Origin: Cyclospora cayetanensis
Lineage: Eukaryota; Apicomplexa; Conoidasida; Eucoccidiorida; Eimeriidae
Direction of reading: 5' to 3'
Assembly (NCBI RefSeq): GCF_002999335.1
Contig: NW_020312303.1
Location: 62,001 to 126,000 of the forward strand
Length of the DNA stretch: 64,000 nt
The notes beneath the pieces are model-generated. The model ran no database searches and was not told the origin of the DNA. It saw only the letters and a list, made by a program, of their open reading frames with translations. Below are positions 1-12,000 of this stretch, one piece after another (position 1 is the first letter of the stretch; each line of letters opens with the position of its first letter). Both the position numbers and the translations under genes were made by a program.

Positions 1-2499
1 CTATCCACAGTCACTCCAAGCTGCATCACCCAATGGCAGTGCCTTGTTTTAGCGCAAGGGGCAAACAATTACATGTAGTGTCTGTGCCAGCCCGTACTCT
101 TTGAAACTATCTGTTCGTCACTGCGCGCACGACAATTTCATGCTGTTGACCATTTTTATAAACTCGCTGCAGCCTTTATATGAGCCCCTCGCTCCCTTTT
201 TTGGACACTATCTCATACACGTGATATAGTACCACGTCCCTCTTTGATGATACTGCATTTAGCCTTCATCCTTAATTTTGAACCCCTTTTACCTACGAGT
301 GCCCTGTATGCAAGATCGCAAGCACTGCTCCGGAATTTGGCTGCCTTGTGGTCCCGCGGTAGCCTAATGCTACGGCCATGGCGCATAGACCTACAGCACA
401 TGCTGACTGAACAGGGGAATGGGTCAGTAGACTAAATGGACAGCTTTATGATGGTACCCTACGAAAATGCCCCAGCAAACGTCACTGAGAAGCCGCAATT
501 CGCTTAGGAAGAAGCGCATGCAAATGAACTTCTACATTATGCTCGGATTTTAGCGAAGCGTACGCCTTTGTGGTATTGGAGCCAACGACATAGGCTTAGT
601 TCACGCACCAGCACAGTGCATGCAGTGAATTGGCACTACAATCGCACTTCTAGCTGCCTTTGTCGCAGTTGAAGGCCCTTTCTCAAAGCACTAACACCTA
701 CACAGCTAGAGCCCCTGCATGTCCGCAGTCCGCCGAAACCTTGAGCCTCTAATAGTGTTGATGTAGTTGCACGATCATCAATACCAAAACCCATTACACA
801 AATCGAGTGCCGGAGACACTTGTGGAGACTGGCATTATTCTTGACTCTGTTGTGATTGCGTGGTATTCACACATGTACTTGAACTTGGCTAGAAGACTAA
901 ACTCAACCATGGGCAGCGTTGAATACTGTACTAGTGACAAAATCTTGTTTTCATATAGGTTATTTGACTGAAGCGATATTGACGCTTACTGGCCTAATGA
1001 GGAAGCTACTAACCCGAGGCCATAACTTCGGTTGCACGCCAAATCGCACGGGAATTGTTTGATGATCAGAAAGCGCTGACGAGGATTCTTGTTTTTGGCG
1101 GTGGGCTCTGACATGCAGGCTTGCAGTGGCCGACCCAGAGAGCACTCAAGCGCAGCAACAGATATTGGTCCCAAGGCACTCTTTTTGAAGCATTCTTAGT
1201 GTTTTCAAAAGGCAGAGTTAAGTTTTTCTTGAGATAGAGTTTGCTAGGAGCTTTAGGAAGATTGAGCAGAGTGGCCTTTTTAGCCAATAAAACGTAAAGG
1301 CAGGGGTTTTCCCGTCGCAGTAATTACGTTTGGATAATCAGCATGTTTGTTTGTATATCTCAGTTGTCGCAACAATGTCTTGCTTGATCTCATAAGGATG
1401 CTTTGTGTGTGTCCACAGGACGCGACGCATGTAATTTTGAAAGTCTGAGAGGGAGGCAAAAGGGGAAGGCGAATGCGTTCTCGGTATTACATTCAGTAGC
1501 TTTATATCGAAGTTGTATTGAGTTTGTTCTTAGTCTGTCGACGGAGAGCCTATATGAAGCGCTATACTGTATTGCATCCATTGCTTCAATGCAGCCGCAC
1601 GTACACTGGATGTGGATGCCGTGGGGTGACATGTTTCCCTGTAGCAGTCGTCTGGTTGGACCGTACCGTTTGTTAACCCAAAAATCTGAGTTTTTTGTCA
1701 GCAGTTGGGGGGAAATTACACTCTGGCATTGCAAGCTGCCCCTGGCGCAGCGCCTGTTCGGACGGCAGAGGTCGCGGTAGCCCCACAGCTGACATAAAGT
1801 CGTTGTTTGCTAGCGTATTAAATGCCTATGGGCGTGTCGATGAGTAGTGCCGACCAAAATTGTATGATGACCGTAAGGCTGAGTAAGTACCAGAAGATTT
1901 ATTCGCCTTCCTTTGTACTCCACAGATAAAGTGAAACAAGCGTTCCGTGCGGCGTCTTTACTGAGGTGAAAAGCTCTTCGTTGGTGACTGTACTCGTGCC
2001 GACAGTCCCAACCATCTGCATGGACTACTACGGTTCTGGCCTTTACAAGTACCGACTCATCACACAAGAGATTACTCACAAAGCAGGTGTTCGTCGAGCC
2101 TGTGGCTCCTGCAAACCAAAGTTTCACATTTCTCGATGTACTATTGTATTGGCCATTGGTTTTTAGCAGCAGCTCTGTGGAAGCTTTTCCCGAGACAGCG
2201 GCAGCCGCAGCCGTAGCCCTACCAAAGGCAGGCGCGCCTGCAGCTGGAAACAGGGAGGCTGCGTCTGTGTGCAACAGCGGGCAGGAATGCTGCAAAGGCA
2301 TGTGTCTTACTATGCATTTCACAGATATAAAGGGAATTTTTTGATCTGAATTTTGTAAAGCCGGCTGAATGCGTCATCTTCCAACCAAAAGGAGTTTTCT
2401 GCAAGTCACTTTCAAGAGATGGTAAGGTGTCTTACGATGAATACCGAAGGATTGGAAGGGTGCCATACGCTAGAAGCCTCCAGTAGCCATGGTCAAAGC
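1..2499. other. Gene-poor left flank
   Basis: I see no supportable gene here. Open frames up to 170 codons occur on both strands, for example 1403-1780 on + and 1810-2322 on -. They overlap each other antisense, lack recognisable domains and show no splice-bounded exon pattern. The right end leads into a gypsy-type element, so part of this stretch may be decayed LTR or gag sequence, but I could not find an LTR pair by eye. Confidence 0.5.
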
Positions 2500-2624
2500 T
2501 GTTACTTAACGACGATGTGAGGCGGAGGAGGCTCGGGCTTTTCTGGGAGCCTATCTGCACCGGGAGAAAATGCAACTCCAGCAACGCGGTCGTGACGAAG
2601 GCCAGAAGGTGGAGCCGCAGCAAG

Positions 2625-2965
2625 AGACCGTCGCGAGTCGGTATTGCGCTGATACAAGCTCACTTTAACAATCAAGAATTGCTCGTGCCACTTTCGACCC
2701 TGGATGCGTAATATTGCTGTTTTCCGAAGATGTGGCACGAATGCAATTTGCCTCCTCTTTCGTTACTAGTCCCCGTTGACTCGTATTTGTTGATGGGCTA
2801 GATCTTGCAAGGAGTAGCAGGGATTTTGCAGGTAAGTACAACTTTGTCGGAACCAAGTCCTATCAGCATGAGTCTGGATTTTATGTTGAACCCGTGCATC
2901 ATGAGCTACTCCTAGGTATGCCATGGGTGACCCAACAGAAGGTGCGTAGGGGGCCGCAGCTGCAC
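2625..2965 (+). pseudogene. Broken retropepsin domain of the gypsy element
   Basis: The piece IQAHFNNQELLVPLSTLDA near 2645-2710 corresponds to the start of a gypsy protease, where a functional copy reads roughly I.A..N.Q.L.VLIDTGA. The catalytic Asp-Thr-Gly triad is not intact. The C-terminal signature follows at about 2890-2940 as HHELLLGMPWVTQQ, matching the usual (V)ILGMPWL segment of these proteases. The two parts are separated by stops and a frame change. The domain cannot be functional as it stands. Confidence 0.75.
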
Positions 2966-3259
2966 GCTGCAGGTGTCACTGTGCCAGGAAGCCCTAGGAA
3001 GAAGCGGCTAGTGATTTCCTTAGCGAGGCTTGTTTCAGTTACGGTGAGCTGAGTAGTCTAAGGTGCCTCATTGAGGTGTGGCGGTCTTCACGGATACGGC
3101 TCAGCAGAGTAGTAGTAAAAGACGGTTCTATGCATTCATCTTGTTTCGATGGTATGTTATTAGCCTTTTATTAGGGTATTCAGTTGAATTTTTAGCCGAA
3201 AAGTATCAGCATTAAACAAGCATCAAGGAGGTGCCCGCCACTGGGCTAGATACGGACTA

Positions 3260-4195
3260 TCTGCCAGCAGGCAGGCCACCTGCTGGTCGTCCAACGCATT
3301 GCATTGAGCTCATTCCTGGGTCAAGCCCCAGGTATGTGGCGGTATCAGAAGCCACGCCAGCATTAAGAATAAAATAGATGACAGACGGGTGATTTGTTGG
3401 AAAAGCAAGGTACAGGATTCTAGCAGTGCCTTTGGACATAGACCGGCGTCGGTGCCAGAAAACGAGGCAAGGTGGTGCACATGCTTTAAAATTACGATCC
3501 TGCACCACATTACTGTGAAGGAAAGTCTCCGATGCTTTTTTGGCGAGTTATCTGACGAGCTAGACGGACCAATGATCGCTCAATGTATGACTTCACAAAC
3601 GGCCTTCTAAAAGTCCTAATCTACCCGGAATACGGCGCAAAACGGCGTTCCACGCTCGCACTCGCAAACCCCAGTACATCTCCATGTTTTTTGAGGTCCT
3701 CAATGCCCCAGCTAAGCTAGACGGCAAGTTAATTGGGGTAATTGTGCCCACTTATGAGAGTGCATGGTTGTCTTGATGGACATCTCCTACTACTCAGCCA
3801 AAATGGAAAAAAACACTTCTGTGTCTTCGCATACTACTGCTTGTCCCTCATCAAGCAAAATGCACAACATAGCTGCTGTACATGCCATTGAACAAGAATG
3901 CTTGTGTTTTTGGCCTTTCGTGTTTTGACTGCGAAAATTGCGTCATTTCCGGCAAAAGTTGAAGTGATCAAGAAGTGGACTTCACATTTAAACCATGTGC
4001 AAGAACGTTTCAATTTTTGCTGCCCTGCACACTATCATTTTTTTTTATTCGCTCGAATCGGTGCTCTATCAGCTCACTCAAAAAACGCAGTCTTTGTCCT
4101 GGACAGAGGAGGCTAATGCAGCCACACGGACGGTTTTCGGCAGTATTACAAGGCTTCCATCATTGACAATGCCCGCTAATGAGCATGACCTTTTA
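3260..4195 (+). pseudogene. Broken reverse transcriptase / RNase H of the gypsy element
   Basis: Recognisable RT landmarks appear in order. HCIELIPGSSPRYVA (about 3300-3345) matches the start of the fingers. KTAFHARTRKPQYISMFFEV followed by LNAPAKL (about 3640-3720) matches KTAF.T..G.YE...PFGL.NAPA. A degraded YLDD region reads VVLMDISYYS (about 3765-3795). FRVLTAKIASFPAKVEVIKKW (split here across a changed frame, about 3915-3980) matches the FLGH..S..GI...P.KVEAI..W connection, and LTQKTQSLSWTEEANAA (about 4067-4120) is the RT/RNase H linker. Frames change several times and stops are frequent. The catalytic DD pair is not preserved. Confidence 0.8.
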
Positions 4196-4734
4196 TAATA
4201 GCATATTCTAGTGACGCTGTGGCTGCTTTTGCTTCCTACCAACCGGCTACTTGTTTCCTATAACCTCAAATTGTTGCTCGAAGTCGAGCAGTCCACTGAT
4301 AGCGAGGGAAGTGTATGCAATGTGTTGGGGGCCTAGAAAGCTGTTGGCACTATTAAAATAGACTTCATTAAACGATCCAAAGCGACCATCAGTCTGTAGT
4401 GTATCTTACAATGAGTTTAATGGCGTAGATAATTCTAGCTTTTCTCGCTGGTTTAGGTGCCCCCTGCATGTGCGGCTATGTAGTGTAGTATACCAAGACG
4501 CACCAGCCCAACACTATTGTGCAGCACAGCCGCTCTGGTGTATGATGACAGTTTGCAGTGCGTAATGATATACCCTTGACCTTCGTGCATCTGTTAGCAT
4601 TGTCAAATACCCCCAATGGCAAAAGGTGCTCACAGAAAAGTGCTGCATTTCGTTCCCAGATTGTCTGTAGCTTAGGCGGCACAGCCCTTCCAAGCTCAAC
4701 TGTTACAAGGCCTTACGTCTACTTAGGGCTTTTG

Positions 4735-5500
4735 CACTTCTTGCCTATGGACCTCATTATTGGACATCCGGACCCCAAGGGTCAGGACAACATCTACGTT
4801 GCTGTTGACAGAAACGGTATCCCCACTTTATTCTGTGCTTTAGCTCTTTCGTGGTCCAGGAAGTCGGTCACCTATCCTTAACTCATGCTTGGGCGCTTCA
4901 CGGAGTTCCCCAAATCATTTGACGGATAGGAATTCAAAGTTTGCTAGCATATTCTGGCGTGTCTTTATGAATTCTCTGCATATTGACCAGAATATGACCG
5001 CTGCGAGTCACCCTGGGGCGAGGGGACATATAGGGCGTGCCAACTATACTCTTCTACAGTATTTTCGACTCTTTGTTCACATGCGTCTAGTCAGTATATA
5101 TCAGGGATGCGGGAGAGCAACAGGCACGCACGTACCCTGCTTCATTCTAAATTCACTCAGCACGAAGAAGATATTCAAGCAAATCAAGAAGTCCCTCCCA
5201 GATCCGGGCGTTAGCTTGGTAATCTGGAGTCAGAAGCCACCCGCGGCGACGAAGTGATTCGGATAACAGCTTGCTAATGCGCTCAAGCAAAGTTCAGAAA
5301 AGAGTGGCCCAAACTTTTACAAGCGGCACCGGTTGTGCTTTGCGTTCGTGGGGTTTTGGTCCCGGTGGATCGATAGGCTCGATGAGGGAGACCGGATATG
5401 ACCAGAAGATATTTGCGGTCCGGTGGCTAAGACTGTTTGGAAGTCTCTCAAGAATCAATGCGCTTTCCTATCCCACCAATCCCTCCAGCAGCTGGTGAAG
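4735..5500 (+). pseudogene. Broken integrase of the gypsy element
   Basis: MDLIIGHPDPKGQDN (about 4747-4790) matches the gypsy integrase start of the catalytic core (SMDFI.GLP...G.D), keeping the first catalytic Asp. LTDRNSKFASIFWRVF (about 4917-4965) holds the second Asp. NMTAASHP then GRANYTLLQYFRLF (about 4993-5075) aligns with the HPQTDGQTER.N..L...LR block. There the third catalytic residue, Glu, is replaced by Gly. A basic stretch near 5280-5320 resembles the K/R-rich segment after the core. A stop separates the first two blocks, so the domain is inactive. Confidence 0.82.
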
Positions 5501-5600
5501 TCACAGCATTATCAATCCTAGTTTACCTAGAGATCCATCAAGACTCCCTGAGCTATTCCTGGGCGCTGTTGCCGAGGCAACTTGCTTGTGTGGAGGCAGA

Positions 5601-8600
5601 CAGGAAGTACTGAATTCCAGGACTATCGAGCACCATAGACACATTCAAATAGACAGAAGCTTCTAGCAAAATGGGTTTAAAAACATCAGCCTCAATGGCT
5701 GAAGGAGAAGCAGTTGCTCGCTTAGTTGCCTGCGCGAAATTTTGTGGCCCCCCTTGCTGGACACGCTAGTCACTATGAATAGCCTTCGTCATCTTTCCTT
5801 ATGACTTGCCTTCCCAAGCTCAGGCCCTGCCTGCATTAGCTATTCTCGTCTATGGCTACAACATTTACTGCTCTCTGGTTTTATTGGTAGGGCATTCTCT
5901 ACACTCCTCAGATTTATGTGCAGGTGCTTTCAGATATGTTGCCTCTATGTTCAGCCCTATGCATCTTGTGCTTTGTGGGTTGTCTGTATTTGCATGCAAA
6001 GATTGCTCTACGAGACGTGAAGGCACTGTTCGATTTCTGTGCATTTTGAGTTCCTTGAGAAATTTCATTCAGTATTGTTTTTGTAGAAAGAAGCACACAC
6101 ATCTTCGCCGATCCGACGACACCGAGCCATGGCGCCACCGCGGTTACTTCTTCAGGTGATTTGTTTGTTGCTGCATAGTGCTTGGTGTGAGCTGCCGTTT
6201 CCGTCCAATCTTTGGCGCTTAGTGCACACTCTGAAAATCCCAACTGCACTTTGTTTAGGCGGTTCTGCGTGCTTGGGGAACAGCGATAGAGCGGGTGCCA
6301 TTCCTCTCGCATGTGGGTTGTTGGTCTTGAATCATAGATACGAAAGTCTCGGGCGAGTGCTTGAAATAGGGGTAAAGGAGGAAGAGGCCCGGGGCCAAGG
6401 TTCACTAGCGTACTTCCTGCTGCACTTCTTATATTCCAGTATAAATTGTAAAGAATCGACAATGTGGTTTTCTGTAGGAATATCCCATTTCCGACTAAGC
6501 AATGGTAGCTTGATACAAGAAGACGCAATGTTGTGTGCATATGCATTAGATCCTATGTGCAACCAGCTGCCAACGGTCAGTGCCTTGAGGGTGCAGCTGC
6601 GTGCACTCTAGCTCTCCCCCTCTCCTGATTTCGGAAAAGCTAAGGGGCAAGCGCAAATAAAGGAATGAATCCTTTGAAAAACCTTGAAATAATCGCTATT
6701 TTCCATGGAGTCTGGAGTCAGGGGTGTTCCTACGAAGATCTTATATAGCGCATAACCCCCACGCTATCCGTTTGCTCTCAAGCTAGAAATCTGACAGGTG
6801 GTAAAAGGGAAAGATGAAAAAATTTGTCAAGGATGTTCAGTTATTTTCTATTGAGCATATATTAAGCTTAGGGAGTGAGTTTCACCCCACGGCGCCCATG
6901 GATTTGGTTTACACACAGGCACATAGCGTTGACTCATGTAGCATTAGCCCTTATCCTTTTGAAAGAAGGAAGTACAGCAGGCCAAATCAAACACAGAACT
7001 ACTTTTTAACCCTTAGGCATGTTCTATCACATCAAATGCATTCAACTAGGTGGGGTTTGCCCAGTTACACTTCAGCCCCAAGGCCTCTGCTAGAGCCTTG
7101 CTCCATGATGGACTTTCACGTTCTTTCACAGCTATAATACCCATCAGGACATACACCCAAAGCCTTTGAAGGGGTTCTTGTCAAGGTGCCATGCCTTGGT
7201 AAAGTTATTGTCTTTATCGTTGCATGCGTGTACCGTCCATTGCCGTAGTCAATGACTTTTGCATGCGCGTACCTGGCAGCACCCATGCAGTGTCCATGCA
7301 AATCTAAGCGGATTTTGTGGGTTATCCTGAGAGCTAAAGTATGAAACTATATTTTCCTCAGTTTTGATAATTTTTCTGCCTCATCCACTTACAACTTCTG
7401 CCTACACGTAAGCGCGCAGCCAGCATGCTGTTCATTGGATCGCACCTGAGCTAGTCACTACAGTCCTTCATGTGGCTGCTGCCCCTAGTCGCATACCGTC
7501 GTGCTAATACTGGGAACTACATGCGCATGTATGACTAATATAGGACGCATTGCGGAGAGGCAGCAACGGTAGTAAGCAGGGAACGTGCACTAGGTGCCGT
7601 AGTGATAATTTTTCGGCATTTGAAGCCCACAACCAAACGCAAAATAGGCTCGCTAATTACACTAGCAATCTAGTTTTACTTTGTATGCACTCATTTTACG
7701 TTTAGAAGGGGCTATTCGAGCCTTTCTGTGTGTTGTATGAAGCCAACGAGTTACCCACATTCAGATGGAAAACTTCCACCATACACGTCGTGACATTGTA
7801 AGGAAAGCATACACTAGGTGAAGAACTCGCTGGCTTAGCGAATCCTTCAACGCTCCTACGTTCTGACGATTTCCATGTATAGTTTATCGCACAGGCCTGA
7901 GGCCTTGATGTGAATGCATCATCGTGCACGGTAGAAATCTTCATCGATGTCCCCCAAAAATCTGTCTCCACGGCGGATCGAGGCCCAGAAGCAGAAGCTG
8001 TGTGTTCACACTCATGAGGATAAGTGGGGCTCCAGTAGCATCAAGGATACACATCTGCACCAGCATCAGGGCGTGACAAACTCGAGAAGCAGCTTCTGTG
8101 GCTCCAGCAAAAAGGGTTACCGGACACCTTCAAATAACCCAGCAAGTGCATTAGCGGGTAAATAAGCATGGCTGCACTCTACTACCAACTAAAGTTTTCT
8201 TACAGGGATTCTGTAGCTTACTTTTAATTTTTATTGCGATGATCTTCAATTCGGTCCTCAGGTATCGAATTCTCTTTGTCTGACCGGGAGGTGGTATTAG
8301 AGGTGCCGTGGAAGGGGAAAGCTTGGGGTCAAGCATCACTGAAAAATGAGGGGAAAGCAATATTTTTCTTTTCGCTTAATTTACACTACGAAGAACGACA
8401 GAACAAGGGTAAAAATCTGATTGTGGAATTGCACGACGGGCTCAGGGACTACTAACAGTGTAATGGTTTCTCTTCTGTTCCACGCACATAACATGGAAAC
8501 TCGCTGATATCTGCACAAGTTTGGCTTGATCTTGAAGACAACGGAGCATGCTTAAGTCTATAGGCAAGAGAGTATTTGAGTCCAGCATTTTTGTTATGCA

Positions 8601-9086
8601 GGCTTCTACGCATGGCCTGTTCACGGCGTGGTTCTACCTGGGGATATTAAAATATTGCATTTTGGGTTCCACGCTAGCAACGAAAGGGGGCTCCAATACT
8701 GTGACTGGCAATTAGACATATATTCGAGTGACGAAGGCCCCGATCCAGCTCAGTTCACTTCAGTAGGTACGCCAGATGAGAAATTTACGACAATCATCTC
8801 CACGGTTGCCGCTGTTGCACCTTGTGTCCGCCCGATAGAACGACTATGGAACCAGAATCATTTAGCCCTCAAATGTCAATCAATTCGAGCAGCAGAATAC
8901 ATATTGCACCTACTCGTGAAGGAGGTAGTTAGGTGTGCTCTCAAGCAGGAAGAACGCCTTCCACGTACGCACTGAAGCACTACGCTTGACACCCTAAGGC
9001 GACAGTCCTACAGCACGTACCGTTATTATCGCTACAACACTTCTGTTTCTCATTTCCTAAAGGCAGTTACTGCTTTCTCCAAATTT
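5601..9086. other. Intergenic region, no supported gene
   Basis: Open frames such as 5806-6159 (+), 5914-6546 (-), 6814-7137 (+) and 8628-8975 (+) were inspected. None shows a known domain, a biased composition like the flanking genes, or exon-like borders that join in phase with a neighbour. The 8628-8975 frame lies closest to the gene at 9087 and could in principle be a 5' exon, but I found no splice pairing that supports this. The stretch is best regarded as intergenic plus the 5' flank of the next gene. Confidence 0.45.
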
Positions 9087-12000
9087 ATGGTGTTAAAGTT
9101 TGTTAATCATCACAAGTGTTCCAGCACTGCGCATGGATCTGATGCCTACTTCTCGCTACATGTGCTTGCTGTACTTGCCTTTGCTGCAGGTTTGCGCTTC
9201 CCTTTTTCCGGGAAAGGCTTTTTCGGTCTGCGAGATCAGCAACTCAGCCTCGTGCCATCTCCGCCATTCGTGCATTCATCTGCATCGCTGCACAATGGGC
9301 TGAACGCACTTCAGCTGACAAAAGCTCAGCAGCTCGAACTGTTGCACTTTCATTTTAATACAGCGTCGGATGGGTTCTCGAAGGAACTGCTTCCAGAAGG
9401 AAAAGAGACCGAAGCGCACATACCTACAGAGAGTAAAGCTAACTCAAAAGCGGACACACAAAATTGGGATGTTGCTGCATCAAAGGCAGGCATCAGCGCT
9501 TTCGCAGTGCAGCTCCGGCAGCAGGAGCCCTTGGTGCATTCTTCACAACAGCCTCTGCAGCGGCAGGAGTACTCGTGGATTCTTCAGCAGTCCTTTTACC
9601 AATGCAATAACGCCTCCCTTTATTGCGAAGAGGAAGAGAAAGTGCAGGAGCTAGCAGCGCTGTTTTCACAAACGCCCCTATACAAAGCACTGAGCACCGC
9701 CCTTGATGCATTCCCGATTGCATTGTCGCAGGCGCTAGATCTTGCTGGTATCGTAGGAACCGAAGGTGTGTTACATGGACTGTTTCCCGTTCAACTCCCT
9801 TATGACACTGGTTATTGCCCCTATCTCCCAACTTTTACACCCCGTCGGCTGCTTACTGCACGGCAACGGCCTCACTGGTCAGTTATAGCCGGTGCTGGCG
9901 TCATTCACCTGTCGCTGTTTGCTAGTAATATCGTACTTGCGGCTGCAGATGAAAAGAGACCGCAGAGTGGGCGGGTTTTAAAGCGTTCAATAAATCGAGG
10001 AAGGCACGACAGTAGAACATCAGACGACGGGAACACAAATTCAGCAACAGCACTAGCAGCAGCAGCTGTCACCGCAGTCACTCCTGTTTCTGGAAGAAGC
10101 GTTCGAACACAAAACGACCTTCATACAGCTCAACAGATTGCAGAGCGATTGTTACAGTGGCTCCTAAGCGATATTTTTGCCACGGTTGAACCCCAGCTGG
10201 CTCTGCACGCAGCAGCAAAGACTACTGCAATCGGAGGTGTCGTTGCTGAGACAGCAAGGCTTCAGCATAGGCGACATCCCCACTGGAAAGCACTTCATCA
10301 GCTCCTTCAGCGAATTCCACTTACGGTTTTATTAGACCCACGCGTTACCCACATGGCCGAATACCTCTATAAGAAGCAGGCAATTACCGTCAGAAACTGT
10401 ATGGGCCCTCAGCACAAGCAGATTAGAGCTCTGTATTAATACCTTCAGTGCAAGTAAAAACAAACTGCAACGGCACTACTACTTTAAAGCGAATGTGCTA
10501 CGGTGCTGCATGGATGGAGGCTGACTGCCCTGGTACAGGTCAGATGGTCGTTGTCTTGTTTGACGGAAAAACTATGGAAGAGTTGATTCTTTTGCTGCAA
10601 CAGAGGCCAACAGCTGGACAAAGACTCTGGATGCAAGAGTTGCTGCAGGAGCGCCTACGCTTCCTTGGACGATTGCTACTGGATACAAAGAGGGGCGCCT
10701 TGTTGTGTCTGGAGATATCTCCACAGTTCCAGGAACACTTTGAACTTCAACAGCCTCTCCTATTGCAAAAGCTAACAGAAGAGCTGGTTACAGGATATGT
10801 TCTCCCAATAATTCTGGCTGGGAATCAACAGCAGCATCTGTTGTCTATTGTCTGTCTCAACACCACAGAAGAGCTGGGCTGCTTGGTAGATGAAGCATTT
10901 TCTAGAAGAGAGCAGTGCGCAACCAGCTCTCCAGCTGAATCGAGTCAACAAGGATCAACAGCTGTTCAGTACGATGAAGAAGTTGAAGAGTCAAGGTGTC
11001 TTTTCGTCGTCCCCTCTTGGTACCGATTTTCTGCTGCAGCCATGGAAAGGCTATCGAATTTGCAGAACAAAGTCCAAATAAGCTTGTTACTTTCGGCGCC
11101 TGAAGAAAGGGCGGCAAATGAGAATGCTGCAGTTATATCAACAACTGCACCAGCAGGCAAAAGCAACTACTTAGCGGTGCAGCGGGAGTTGTCGGAACTG
11201 GTGAAAGTGCTTGGCATTAGCTGCGTCGTCCTCGATTCCCCCTCACATGCTATGACAGTGGAACAGCTGACAGCTGAGACAACAGAACAGGATATGGAAA
11301 AAGATCCAGCTGGGGCTCTGGCCTACGCTGCCGCAGCACAAGCCAACAGTCCATGGGTTCTACATGTTCCAGTTACAAAGGCGCTTGGCTTTTATGTAGT
11401 GTCGTACATTCAGGCTGCTTGCCTGCTGTTAGGCGTTGATCCTCTTACCCTCCAGCAGAGAACATCAGAAGCTATTATGGACTGGAAAGACGAGTCGCAG
11501 AAGAGAATTTCTCTCGATGCAGCGATTATTGCAGCAAAGCGCCGAATGCAGCGGCATCTGAAGCCCCTAGCCACTGCTAGAGGTAGCTGCTGCTCTTATG
11601 AGCCTGCATCCAACGAATTCCCGCGACGCACAGCAGATAGTTCTAGCGGTAGCACGATATTTACCCCTAGGCCAGATGGACTAGCGAATAATGCCATTCC
11701 AGCTGCATTGCCACAGGAAACGCTCCATGTAGCCAGCGCCTTATTTTGTAGTTACTGGGATACTGCGTTCCCAACATCGCCAGGACTTGCGGAAGCTACG
11801 GGCACTCCTGCTTGTCAGAGCTCTTTACTCAACTGGGCATCATTGCAGCTACAGCAACTGAGGACGCTTGTGTCAGGGACAATCGTGTCCACCGTCCTGC
11901 TAGCAGGCGACCTAGTGAGCCTTATTTGCGGACTTGCACTGAACGGCGACATTGAATTACGCCAGAGTCACCTAGATTTATTACACCAGAAAGGAGACGA

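Larger units (their letters stand above)
2500..5600 (+). mobile_element. Degenerate Ty3/gypsy (chromovirus-like) retrotransposon pol
   Basis: Translated pieces in three shifting plus-strand frames line up, in order, with the gypsy pol polyprotein: retropepsin (about 2630-2960), reverse transcriptase (about 3260-3990), RNase H connection (about 3990-4195) and integrase (about 4735-5330). That is the Ty3/gypsy order, with integrase after RT/RNase H; Ty1/copia has integrase before RT. Multiple stops and frameshifts interrupt every domain, so the copy is dead. LTRs, primer-binding site and target duplication were not identified, so the ends are approximate. Chromovirus-type LTR elements have been described in Eimeria genomes (established knowledge); the chromovirus label here is inferred, since no clear chromodomain is visible. 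Confidence 0.85.

Noticed and set aside
1810..2322. 170-codon minus-strand open frame with an Ala-rich stretch
   Set aside because: The antisense strand is also open over most of it, and there is no recognisable domain; it lies next to a decayed retroelement.
5914..6546. 210-codon minus-strand open frame
   Set aside because: No domain, no exon-like borders, and a plus-strand frame of similar length overlaps it; length alone is not enough in this composition.
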